From: Candidatus Latescibacteria bacterium 4484_107 | GTDB taxonomy: Bacteria > Latescibacterota > 4484-107 | Direction of reading: 5' to 3' | Assembly: GCA_002059205.1 (NCBI GenBank) | Contig: MVCQ01000103.1 | Span: 1-5,983, forward strand | DNA length: 5,983 bases | Part shown: piece by piece, positions 1 to 5,779 of the stretch | Position numbering within the stretch: the first letter of the stretch is position 1 | Layout of the letters: the number at the start of each line of letters is the position of its first letter | The notes under the pieces: model-generated | What the model was told of the DNA's origin: nothing | The model's input: the letters and a program-made list of their open reading frames with translations, nothing else | The model's database searches: none | Translations under genes and position numbers: made by a program

Positions 1-471
1 CGTCTTGAGGGCGGATCGTCGCGCAGCTTTTTTGTCGTGGGCGACGCCTATCATCTTCCGTTCGCGCCGGGTGCCTTCGATGGGGCGGTGCTTTCCGAGG
101 TGGCGGAGCATCTCGAGGATCCGGATCGGGCGCTGGAGGAAATCGCCGGACGGCTCAAAACGGGCGGGAGGCTTGTGGTCACGGTTCCGAACAATGAGCA
201 GATCCGATGGCACTTGTGCATCCACTGCAACCGGCTGACTCCGGCCAATGCGCACATCCGCAGTTTCACCGAGAAGACGCTGATTGCCGCGCTCGAAGAT
301 CATGGATTTACCGTGCTGAAAGTCGCCAGGCTCTCCAACAAAATTTTGGAACTCCTCCGATTCCCGGTCTGGACGAAGCGGCTGCCCTATCCCATGTGGA
401 GGGGCTTCGATGCCGTCTTGAACGTGCTGTCGCGGCGAAGTGGCTTTCTCTGTGCAGTGGCGGTCAAGTGA
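1..471 (+). CDS. Class I SAM-dependent methyltransferase, 5'-truncated by the window edge
   Basis: The reading frame is open from base 1 to a TGA at 469-471 (156 visible residues); the true start lies upstream of the window. The visible part is the C-terminal half of a Methyltransf_11/23-type Rossmann fold. An acidic strand-end motif (GDAYHLPF, from about codon 14) is followed by FDGAVLSEVAEHLEDP, the usual post-II segment, and by LKTGGRLVVTVPN, the strand/loop after the SAM site. The glycine-rich SAM loop (motif I) would be upstream and is not seen. A CxxC pair (CIHC) followed by H and RSF lies just after that; this arrangement is familiar in methyltransferases of glycan and lipid clusters and may bind a metal or be structural. 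The substrate cannot be read from the sequence. The deacetylase and glycosyltransferase downstream suggest a methyl group placed on a sugar or polymer end, which is inference. The cytoplasm is the expected location. Confidence 0.85.
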   Translation, partial: RLEGGSSRSFFVVGDAYHLPFAPGAFDGAVLSEVAEHLEDPDRALEEIAGRLKTGGRLVVTVPNNEQIRWHLCIHCNRLTPANAHIRSFTEKTLIAALEDHGFTVLKVARLSNKILELLRFPVWTKRLPYPMWRGFDAVLNVLSRRSGFLCAVAVK

Positions 472-475
472 TTGC

Positions 476-533
476 GGGTTGAGGATTTCGGATTGGGGAT
501 TAGAACCACCCAATCGGTTCCCCGATCCCCAAT
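476..533. repeat. Intergenic hairpin with 7-nt tandem units (GGATTNN)
   Basis: This fills most of the 74-bp gap between the methyltransferase and the deacetylase. Consecutive 7-nt units begin at 476 (GGGTTGA), 483 (GGATTTC), 490 (GGATTGG) and 497 (GGATTAG). Bases 492-500 (ATTGGGGAT) are perfectly complementary to 525-533 (ATCCCCAAT), and inside this 503-507 (GAACC) pairs with 516-520 (GGTTC), leaving an 8-nt loop. As RNA this gives a nested hairpin that could act as an intergenic stabiliser or attenuator. No T-run follows, so it is not a typical intrinsic terminator. It shares its architecture with the other micro-unit repeats in this window. Confidence 0.6.
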
Positions 534-545
534 GGATACTATTCG

Positions 546-2393
546 ATGATTGATGTGCTGGTCCAAAGCAGCGCCCCTCTGCGGTCCCGCATGGAGTATG
601 CGGCGGCAACGGGGCTTTCGATGGCGGGATTCGACTACCGCTTTGTCTCCGAATTGCACGGAGATGAGCGGATCGTGTTATGCTATGGGGCAAAGACCGG
701 AGCGCTCGACGCCTTCTGTCGGGACGGCGGAATCCTCATCGAGATGCGTCCGTGCGCGTGGCTCTACGATCCTGAAGCCGATCCCGCGAAGTTCCACGGC
801 ATCGCGAATTCCATGCCTCCCCCACCCTCTCATTTTCCCATTTTCCCACTTTCTCCACTTCCCTTCCTCGGAGACGCGCCACGCAATGGTGAGGACAACA
901 TAATCACCCTCCACCGGCTCGGACGCGGGGTGCGCTGCATTTCGAATGCGGATATTTTCGGAAATCTCTTTTTTCATCTCTCCCGTTTGGAGGAGCGGCA
1001 TTCTCCGAAGCGGGACGAACTGGGAAGATTTCGGAGCAAAGATAGTATGCTTGGGAAGTCGGGGCTGCTCCATCGTCCGGTGGTGGACGAAATCGTGGGA
1101 GTCCTGATCCGGGCTGTGATCGAATGCTGCCGCCGGACCGGAACGGTGGTGCTTCGTAAGGCGCTCTGGCCCGAAGGGCAGCGTTTTGCGGCGTTTCTTT
1201 CCCACGACGTGGATCATCCCTTCAAGTGGACGCCCAAGCGAATTCTATACGAAACATGGCGATCTGCGCGCCTTCTGCTGAGTGCGAAGCCCGTCGAGGG
1301 TGTCCGAAAACTTCGAAGGATGTTCCGTTCGCTTCCAAAAAACCGAGACCCGTACTGGACGTTCGGGGAGTTGATGGCGTGGGAGGAACAGGCGTGCGTG
1401 CGCTCCTCCTTTTATTTTTCGGCAAAGCGAAGGATCAAAACCGATCCATCCTACAACATTTACGACAGAGAGGTAAGAAGAATCGCGAGGACATTGGCGG
1501 TTTGTGGATGGGAGATCGGACTGCACGGGAGCTACGATTCGTACAACGATCCGCACATGCTCGAGGCAGACAAACGTGCGCTCGAACGTGCGGTCTCCCG
1601 GACGGCAGGAGGCATCCGACAGCATTTTCTTCGGTTCGACTATGAGGTGACACTGGGGAATCAGGAGATCGCGGGCTTCGAGTACGACGCCAGTTTAGGC
1701 TATGCGGATCACGAGGGATTTCGGGCGGGCACTTCATTTCCCTTTCATCCGTACGATTTTCAACAGGAGCGCGGAAGGCATCTGATCGAGATTCCGCTCG
1801 CTATGATGGATGGCACGCTGGCGCAACATAGGGGATACGATGAGGAGGAGGCAACGGAATGCGTGCAGCGTTTTCTGACAGTGGCCCGGAAGCATCGGGG
1901 CGTCTTCTCCTTTTTAGTCCACCAGAGTTTTTTGGATGAAGACGAGTGTCCCTATATGAGACGGCTCTATCGGAACCTCTTGGCACAAATTGCGGAGGAG
2001 GACGTGTACTGCGTGCCCGGAAGGGAATTGGCGCGCTGGTGGCGGGATCGGGAGTCGCTGCGGATTGCGGATTACCCCCCTATAGAGCACCAAACTCTAC
2101 CACAGAACAACACGGAACAACACAGAAAAGATGGAAGTCTTCCGTGGTCTTCCGTGAAATTCCGTGGTAGAAAGTCCGTAAATTTTATTTTCCAATCGGA
2201 AAGAAGCATCCCCCACATCGTCTTGTTCCTCGAACCCATCGCTCAACCAGAGGACTGGGAAGTTTCTTTAGACGGCTGTGCCTATCAGCGAAGGAATGAA
2301 GAGGGAGCCATCCGGTTGGAACTCAGTTCGGTGGAACGGAATAGCACGATACGCTTGGACCTTTTTTACCGCCGAGATCGCCAAGATCGCTGA
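546..2393 (+). CDS. Polysaccharide deacetylase-like protein (DUF7033-type N-terminus, NodB/CE4-like core), 615 aa
   Basis: Residues 1-205 resemble the DUF7033 domain that precedes deacetylase cores, notably the stretch around 133-183 (DIFGNLFFHLSRLEE, then D-x-x-GRF and RPVVDE). The NodB/CE4-like core begins at FLSHDVDH (217-224; H220, D221, D223, H224). It continues through EIGLHGSYDSY (323-333), FLRFDYE (361-367) and FLVHQSF (456-462). In CE4 enzymes these regions hold the catalytic Asp and metal ligands, but the second His of the classical HxxxH motif is absent here (D331 stands there), so activity is likely but atypical. Residues from about 508 on form a polar linker plus a beta-rich tail of unknown role. 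At 615 aa it is, as I recall the family, longer than usual. The excess comes from a proline-rich insert (90-105) and a C-terminal extension, both partly encoded by repeats. ATG 546 is the only usual start after an in-frame stop at 501-503; no strong Shine-Dalgarno is visible. No signal peptide is apparent. The probable role is N-deacetylation of an amino-sugar glycan or its precursor. Confidence 0.85.
   Translation: MIDVLVQSSAPLRSRMEYAAATGLSMAGFDYRFVSELHGDERIVLCYGAKTGALDAFCRDGGILIEMRPCAWLYDPEADPAKFHGIANSMPPPPSHFPIFPLSPLPFLGDAPRNGEDNIITLHRLGRGVRCISNADIFGNLFFHLSRLEERHSPKRDELGRFRSKDSMLGKSGLLHRPVVDEIVGVLIRAVIECCRRTGTVVLRKALWPEGQRFAAFLSHDVDHPFKWTPKRILYETWRSARLLLSAKPVEGVRKLRRMFRSLPKNRDPYWTFGELMAWEEQACVRSSFYFSAKRRIKTDPSYNIYDREVRRIARTLAVCGWEIGLHGSYDSYNDPHMLEADKRALERAVSRTAGGIRQHFLRFDYEVTLGNQEIAGFEYDASLGYADHEGFRAGTSFPFHPYDFQQERGRHLIEIPLAMMDGTLAQHRGYDEEEATECVQRFLTVARKHRGVFSFLVHQSFLDEDECPYMRRLYRNLLAQIAEEDVYCVPGRELARWWRDRESLRIADYPPIEHQTLPQNNTEQHRKDGSLPWSSVKFRGRKSVNFIFQSERSIPHIVLFLEPIAQPEDWEVSLDGCAYQRRNEEGAIRLELSSVERNSTIRLDLFYRRDRQDR
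816..869. repeat. Pyrimidine-rich 8-nt tandem tract inside the deacetylase gene
   Basis: The + strand is almost pure pyrimidine here. It contains four 8-nt units at 829-836 (CTCATTTT), 837-844 (CCCATTTT), 845-852 (CCCACTTT) and 853-860 (CTCCACTT). In the deacetylase frame it encodes the proline-rich stretch at residues 90-105, which looks out of place in the DUF7033-like domain. On the complementary strand the units read AAAATGGG/AAAGTGGG, close to the AAAGTGAG units at 5645-5676 downstream of the oxidoreductase. The two tracts therefore appear to belong to one dispersed repeat class. No inverted partner arm is evident at this site. A simple expanded microsatellite is the alternative explanation. 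Confidence 0.55.
2096..2171. repeat. Inverted repeat with three 10-nt tandem units, in frame inside the deacetylase gene
   Basis: The left arm 2096-2127 and right arm 2140-2171 are complementary at 25 of 32 positions with a 12-nt loop; the outermost 8 bp (TCTACCAC/GTGGTAGA) are perfect. Left-arm units are CACAGAACAA (2101), CACGGAACAA (2111) and CACAGAAAAG (2121). The right arm, read on the minus strand, has the matching series of CACGGAA units at 10-nt spacing. The element is translated as a polar segment (about residues 517-543, rich in Q, N, K, S) between the deacetylase core and the beta-rich tail, and contains no stop in that frame. It looks like an inserted dispersed palindrome tolerated as a linker. 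Confidence 0.75.
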
Positions 2394-2449
2394 GAAAAAC
2401 AATAGAAAATGGGCCGTTCTCTGCGCTCTCCGCGGACTCTGCGGTAAAA
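2364..2449. repeat. Inverted repeat with three 9-nt tandem units spanning the deacetylase stop codon
   Basis: Left arm 2364-2395 and right arm 2418-2449 are complementary at 25 of 32 positions, with perfect 9-bp ends (TTTTACCGC/GCGGTAAAA) and a 22-nt loop. Left-arm units are CGCCGAGAT (2370), CGCCAAGAT (2379) and CGCTGAGAA (2388). Because 9 nt equals three codons, the protein end reads as RRD-RQD-R, and the third unit provides the TGA at 2391-2393. The rest of the element fills the gap up to the glycosyltransferase ribosome-binding site. The hairpin could modulate read-through to or translation of the next gene; a six-T run lies on its 5' side, so it is not a canonical terminator on the + strand. 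Confidence 0.75.
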
Positions 2450-2464
2450 TTATAGGGGGATGGG

Positions 2465-3625
2465 ATGAGGATTTGCATGACGATGTTCGACGAACCGTAT
2501 AACGACGCGCGTATCCACAAGGAGACCGCGACGCTCGTGGCGATGGGGCATTCGGTTCGAATCGTGTGTGTCAAATATAATCGGGCGGAGCGCAAAACAG
2601 GCCCTCCCGGCGCGCAGGTGGACGCGATCTACGTGGGCGGAAAGCGGAGTGGGAAGCTCCGTTTTCTCCGGTTTTATCTGAAGGCTTTTTGGCGGGCGAT
2701 GCGGGTCAAGGCGGAGGTGGTCCACGCTCAGGATTTGTATTCTCTGCCCGTGGCTTACGTGGCGGCGAGGGTGCATAGTGCGGCGTTGATCTACGACTCG
2801 CACGAGTATTATCTCGGGATGGACTCCTTGATCGGACGCAGGTTCGAGCGTTCGGTCTGGGCGTTTGTAGAGCGGGCATTCATCGGGAAAGCGGATCGGG
2901 TGATCACGGTGGGGGATGCGATTGCGGACATTTTGCGCGCGCGGTATTCCATCCGGCGGCCCGTGGTGGTGCGGAATTGTCCCGCATTCCGGCGGTTCGA
3001 ACGGAGCGATGCGCTTCGGGAAAGGCTGAGGATTCCGAAGGCGGTCGGGATCGTGCTCTATCAGGGGGTGATGGACGCAGGACGGGGCTTGTTCACCATC
3101 TTAGAGAGTGTGAAGCGCGTGGAAGGCTGCTGTCTTGTGATGTTGGGAGACGGCCACATTTTGGATGAACTTAAAGAGCACGCCCGACGATTGGACTTAT
3201 CGGATCGAACCTTTTTCCCCGGATCGGTTCCCCTTCAGGACCTGATGCGCTATACGGCCTCCGCCGACGTGGGCATTCATCTGATCGAGAACACGTGCCC
3301 CAATCACTATTATTGCTTGCCCAACAAACTCTTCGAGTATATGATGGCGGGGCTGCCCGTGATTATCAGCGATTTTCCGGAGATCGGCAAGGTGGTTCGG
3401 GGCGCGCAGGCGGGACTTCTGGTGAATCCGGAAGAACCGGCGCAGATCGCCGATGCGATCAGAAGACTGTTGAGCGACGGGGAACTCCTCCGGAAGTTTT
3501 CGGAGCACGGATTGAAGGCGGCCGAGGAGCGCTATAATTGGGAGCGGGAGTCGTTGAAACTGGAACGGGTGTATAGTTGTGTCGAAAATAGACCGCAGGT
3601 TTCACGGAGTAAAAAGCCGGAGTAA
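2465..3625 (+). CDS. Glycosyltransferase, GT4-type (GT-B fold), 386 aa
   Basis: The protein is a retaining-type GT-B transferase that would move a sugar from a nucleotide-sugar donor to a lipid-linked or surface glycan acceptor on the cytoplasmic face. Residues 1-170 form the acceptor-side domain (start MRICMTMFDEPYNDARIHKE, then VVHAQDLYSLPVAY at 85-98 and DSHEYY at 111-116). Residues 195-370 form the donor-side Glycos_transf_1 domain, with VLYQG (197-201), LGDG (227-230), FFPGSVP (250-256) and the donor-binding block around 285-300 (LPNKLFEYMMAGLPVI). E291 of that block is the expected nucleotide-sugar-contacting Glu; E275 lies upstream, so the classic EX7E spacing is not kept, as in several GT4 subfamilies. 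No transmembrane helix is seen. ATG 2465 is preceded by AGGGGGA (2454-2460), 4 nt away. The C-terminal KKPE and the stop come from repeat copy A. The gene lies 71 bp after the deacetylase, consistent with a shared operon. Donor and linkage are unknown. Confidence 0.9.
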   Translation: MRICMTMFDEPYNDARIHKETATLVAMGHSVRIVCVKYNRAERKTGPPGAQVDAIYVGGKRSGKLRFLRFYLKAFWRAMRVKAEVVHAQDLYSLPVAYVAARVHSAALIYDSHEYYLGMDSLIGRRFERSVWAFVERAFIGKADRVITVGDAIADILRARYSIRRPVVVRNCPAFRRFERSDALRERLRIPKAVGIVLYQGVMDAGRGLFTILESVKRVEGCCLVMLGDGHILDELKEHARRLDLSDRTFFPGSVPLQDLMRYTASADVGIHLIENTCPNHYYCLPNKLFEYMMAGLPVIISDFPEIGKVVRGAQAGLLVNPEEPAQIADAIRRLLSDGELLRKFSEHGLKAAEERYNWERESLKLERVYSCVENRPQVSRSKKPE

Positions 3626-3726
3626 ACTCGGCACTGGCAAAAACAAAAAGCCTCTGAAGAGCCTGGGGTTCACTCCCTTCAGGGAGTTCATGATTTTCCC
3701 AGTGCCAGCTTTAGCCCGGCTTTCCA
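3611..3726. repeat. 116-bp dispersed palindromic element, copy A
   Basis: Copy A matches copy B (5780-5895) at 106 of 116 ungapped positions in the same orientation. Outer arms are inverted: 25 nt beginning AAAGCCGG at the left end pair with the right end (complementary at 20 of 25 positions). Within lie two small hairpins. One is AGCCTC-TGAA-GAGCCT (3649-3664, one mismatch in this copy). The other is ACTCCC-TTCA-GGGAGT (3672-3687, perfect 6 bp). The whole would fold as a three-stem, cloverleaf-like structure. Its left end overlaps the glycosyltransferase and supplies its stop codon (TAA 3623-3625). Weaker similarity to the flank of copy B continues for roughly 30 nt past 3726. It could be a non-autonomous mobile element or a structured RNA; no transposase is nearby. 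Confidence 0.8.
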
Positions 3727-3783
3727 CCGGGGATAAAACCCCTGCAAATTTTCGGAAAACAGCAAAATCCTTCAACCCAAAAG

Positions 3784-3790
3784 AAAGGAG
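3784..3790 (+). promoter_or_regulatory. Strong Shine-Dalgarno site for the isomerase gene
   Basis: AAAGGAG lies 6 nt before ATG 3797, the best ribosome-binding site in the window, and fixes the start. The 70-nt stretch from the end of repeat A to this start also contains a small GGGG-ATAAAA-CCCC hairpin (3729-3742). I could not pick out convincing -35/-10 boxes, although a promoter is expected here because the gene pair is separated from the glycosyltransferase by 171 bp. Confidence 0.6.
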
Positions 3791-3796
3791 ACGGTT

Positions 3797-4555
3797 ATGT
3801 CTGCACCTATTGCCCTTCAGTTGTACACGCTTCGAGAGGCCATGGCGGAGGACTTCGAGGGCGTCGTTCGAAAAGTGGCCGATGTGGGATACGTGGGCGT
3901 TGAGCCGGCCGGTTTTCCGGGAACGACTCCCGAAGCGGCGGCACGGCTTTTTGGAGAATTAGAATTGGAGGTTCCCAGCGCGCATACTCCTTTGCCCATC
4001 GGGGAGCAGAAACAGGAGGTGCTGGATACGATGGAGGCGCTCGGCTCCCGGCGCATTGTTTCCGGGTTAGGGCCGGATGATTTCAAGACGATGGATCGGA
4101 TCAAGGCGGCGTGTGACCGGTTCAACGAGGCCAGCTCGGTGGCCGTCAGCGCTGGGATGACCTTCGGGATCCACAACCACTGGTGGGAGTTCCTGCAGGT
4201 GGAGGGGCGATATGTGTACCAAGTGATGCTGGAACATCTAACTCCCGAAGTCTTCTTTGAGGTGGATACGTATTGGGTAAAAACGGCCGGCGCGGATCCG
4301 GCGGCTGTGGTTCGGGAGCTTGGCGCACGGGCGCCGCTGCTGCACATCAAGGACGGGCCCTGCACGAAGGAAGCGTCGATGACGGCTGTGGGAGAGGGAG
4401 TGATGGATTTTCACAGCATTGCAGAGGCCGGGGGAAAGGCTACCGAGTGGATGATTGTGGAGTTGGACCGCTGCGCCACGGATATGATGGAGGCGGTGGC
4501 GACGAGTTACACCTATCTGATCGAGGAGGGATTGGCCCGTGGAAACAAAAGTTAA
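3797..4555 (+). CDS. Sugar phosphate isomerase/epimerase, xylose isomerase-like TIM barrel, 252 aa
   Basis: This is a member of the AP_endonuc_2 superfamily, which holds divalent-metal-dependent enzymes that isomerise, epimerise or dehydrate sugars and inositols (IolE-, IolI-like enzymes). Visible hallmarks in order are: N-terminal strand IALQLYTLRE (5-14); GYVGVEP (31-37); HNHWWEF (126-132); FEVDTYW (154-160) followed by GADP (165-168); LLHIKDG (181-187); GEGVMDF (199-205); and WMIVELD (218-224). E131, D157, H183 and E222 are my best candidates for metal ligands or catalytic acids by analogy with the family. Length is normal for the family. The protein begins directly with the first barrel strand, with no signal peptide, so it should be cytoplasmic. 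It overlaps the downstream oxidoreductase by 17 bp, which implies co-translation and a shared substrate pathway. The exact substrate cannot be assigned. Confidence 0.9.
   Translation: MSAPIALQLYTLREAMAEDFEGVVRKVADVGYVGVEPAGFPGTTPEAAARLFGELELEVPSAHTPLPIGEQKQEVLDTMEALGSRRIVSGLGPDDFKTMDRIKAACDRFNEASSVAVSAGMTFGIHNHWWEFLQVEGRYVYQVMLEHLTPEVFFEVDTYWVKTAGADPAAVVRELGARAPLLHIKDGPCTKEASMTAVGEGVMDFHSIAEAGGKATEWMIVELDRCATDMMEAVATSYTYLIEEGLARGNKS
4523..4530 (+). promoter_or_regulatory. Shine-Dalgarno site deciding the GTG start of the oxidoreductase
   Basis: GAGGAGGG inside the last codons of the isomerase gene lies 8 nt before GTG 4539. The Rossmann strand (KVGVIGCGNISG) begins only a few residues after this GTG, and there is no ATG close by in frame. 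The overlapping GTG start with its own site is therefore the best choice and indicates translational coupling. Confidence 0.7.
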
Positions 4556-5645
4556 AGTCGGCGTGATCGGATGCGGGAACATCAGCGGCGCGTATTTCAG
4601 AGGCTGCAAGGCGTACGAGTTACTGGATGTGGTAGCCTGTGCGGATCTGCTGATGGAGCGGGCCGAGGCGAAGGCGGAGGAGTTCGGAATTGAGAAGGCC
4701 TGTTCGGTGGAGGAACTGCTCGGCGATCCGGAGATTCAGATTGTGGTGAATCTCACGGTCCCTAAGGTGCACGCTGAGGTGAACCTCAGGGCTATCGAGG
4801 CGGGGAAGCACGTGCATTGTGAAAAGCCCTTTGCCATCGAGCGGGCGGAAGGCAGGAAGGTGCTCGAAGCGGCTCGTGAGAAGGGCGTGCTGGTGGGAGG
4901 TGCGCCCGACACGTTTTTGGGAGGCGGGATTCAGACGTGCCGGAAACTCCTCGATGACGGATGGATCGGGGAGCCGATTGCGGCCGTGGCTTTTATGGCC
5001 GGACATGGGCCTGAGTCGTGGCATCCGGCGCCCGATTTTTTCTATCAGAAGGGTGGCGGGCCTATGTTCGACATGGGGCCTTATTATTTGACCGCGCTGA
5101 TCAATCTGTTGGGGCCCGTGAAGCGGGTGACCGGGTCCACGCGGATCAGCTTTCCCGAACGGGTGATCACCAACGAGGCCCGGTACGGGGAGCGGATTCC
5201 GGTGGAGATTCCCACGCATATCTCGGGAGTCGTGGATTTTGACGGGGGGCCTGTGGCCACGCTGATGATGAGTTTTGACGTCTGGTCGCACAGCTTGCCG
5301 CGAATCGAGGTGTATGGCTCGGAAGGTTCGCTCAGCGTCCCGGATCCAAACTGTTTTGACGGACCGGTTCGGGTGCGGCGGGCCGGAGATGATAGCTGGA
5401 GCGAAGTTCCGCTTACGCACAGTCCCGAGGTCAGCCGGGGGATCGGCGTGGCTGATATGGCGTATGCCCTGATCTATGGTCGGCCACACCGGGCAAGCGG
5501 CGCGTTGGCTTACCACGTGCTGGATGTGATGCAATCCTTTGAGGAAGCCTCGACCACGGGCCGACACCTGGAGATTCGGAGCGGTTGTTCCAGACCGGCT
5601 CCCCTTCCGATGGGGCTTCTGCCGGGGACGCTGGATACGGCGTGA
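4539..5645 (+). CDS. Gfo/Idh/MocA-family NAD(P)-dependent oxidoreductase, 368 aa
   Basis: Enzymes of this family oxidise or reduce sugars, inositols and related polyols using bound or exchangeable NAD(P). The N-terminal Rossmann fold shows VGVIGCGNISG (7-17), the family signature EKP at 95-97 (K96 the expected catalytic Lys), and strands and helices typical up to about residue 125. The C-terminal domain carries GGGPMFDMGPYY (172-183), where D178 and Y182 stand at the positions usually linked to substrate binding and catalysis. This is the Tyr-type variant rather than the one with a His there. The strand IEVYGSEGSL (256-265) is also typical. Length is normal. No twin-arginine signal is present, so a cytoplasmic enzyme is expected, unlike secreted glucose-fructose oxidoreductases. 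It is coupled to the upstream isomerase; together they suggest oxidation at one carbon followed or preceded by isomerisation of a sugar or cyclitol. The substrate is unknown. The tail after about residue 348 is proline-rich and probably flexible. Confidence 0.92.
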   Translation: METKVKVGVIGCGNISGAYFRGCKAYELLDVVACADLLMERAEAKAEEFGIEKACSVEELLGDPEIQIVVNLTVPKVHAEVNLRAIEAGKHVHCEKPFAIERAEGRKVLEAAREKGVLVGGAPDTFLGGGIQTCRKLLDDGWIGEPIAAVAFMAGHGPESWHPAPDFFYQKGGGPMFDMGPYYLTALINLLGPVKRVTGSTRISFPERVITNEARYGERIPVEIPTHISGVVDFDGGPVATLMMSFDVWSHSLPRIEVYGSEGSLSVPDPNCFDGPVRVRRAGDDSWSEVPLTHSPEVSRGIGVADMAYALIYGRPHRASGALAYHVLDVMQSFEEASTTGRHLEIRSGCSRPAPLPMGLLPGTLDTA

Positions 5646-5705
5646 AAGTGAGAAAGTGTGACGGTGAGACGGTGTGCCTCCTCCGGGTTCTCACTTTCTC
5701 ACTTC
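5645..5705. repeat. Inverted repeat with 8-nt tandem units directly after the oxidoreductase stop; possible transcription-end hairpin
   Basis: Four exact-register 8-nt units run from 5645: AAAGTGAG, AAAGTGTG, ACGGTGAG, ACGGTGTG. The right side has two units on the opposite strand (CTCACTTT 5690-5697, CTCACTTC 5698-5705). Bases 5646-5658 and 5692-5704 are a perfect 13-bp inverted repeat with a 33-nt loop. The element starts on the last base of the TGA stop. It may serve as a 3'-end stabilising hairpin; no strong T-run follows, so factor-independent termination is uncertain. Its units resemble the pyrimidine tract at 829-860 read on the other strand. Confidence 0.7.
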
Positions 5706-5707
5706 AT

Positions 5708-5754
5708 CTCGTTCCCACGCTCCGCGTGGGAATGCAGGCTCGACGCGCTGCGTT
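5708..5754. repeat. REP-like double hairpin
   Basis: TTCCCACGC (5712-5720), a 3-nt loop and GCGTGGGAA (5724-5732) form a perfect 9-bp stem. This is followed by a smaller stem, GACGC (5742-5746) with GCGTT (5750-5754, including one G-T pair). The form CTCGTTCCCACGCTCCGCG followed by TGGGAATGCA is one I recall as a widespread REP-type extragenic palindrome in several phyla; that recollection was not checked. Such elements are often spread by RAYT (Y1 transposase-like) proteins. No such gene is in this window. Confidence 0.65.
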
Positions 5755-5779
5755 CCTTGTCAGAAGTTTTGTTGCTCCG

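Noticed and set aside
678..1217. 179-codon minus-strand frame opposite the deacetylase
   Set aside because: It lies opposite conserved DUF7033-like sequence, has no family resemblance and reads through the repeat tract; a shadow frame.
2101..2130. Tandem 10-nt units considered as a CRISPR or other repeat-spacer array
   Set aside because: Units are contiguous, far too short, and have no spacers; no cas genes are present.
3579..3962. 127-codon + frame through repeat copy A into the isomerase gene
   Set aside because: It overlaps the isomerase in another frame. The stretch over the repeat resembles the matching frame in copy B only because the DNA is duplicated; most copy differences would change amino acids, giving no sign of protein selection.
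4620..5567. 315-codon open frame on the minus strand opposite the oxidoreductase
   Set aside because: It is the antisense shadow of a well-supported Gfo/Idh/MocA gene in GC-rich DNA; its translation is rich in R, H and P and shows no recognisable motif.
5646..5704. Canonical intrinsic terminator after the oxidoreductase
   Set aside because: The 13-bp stem is perfect, but the loop is 33 nt, the stem is only moderately GC-rich and no T-run follows, so only a possible 3'-end role is claimed.
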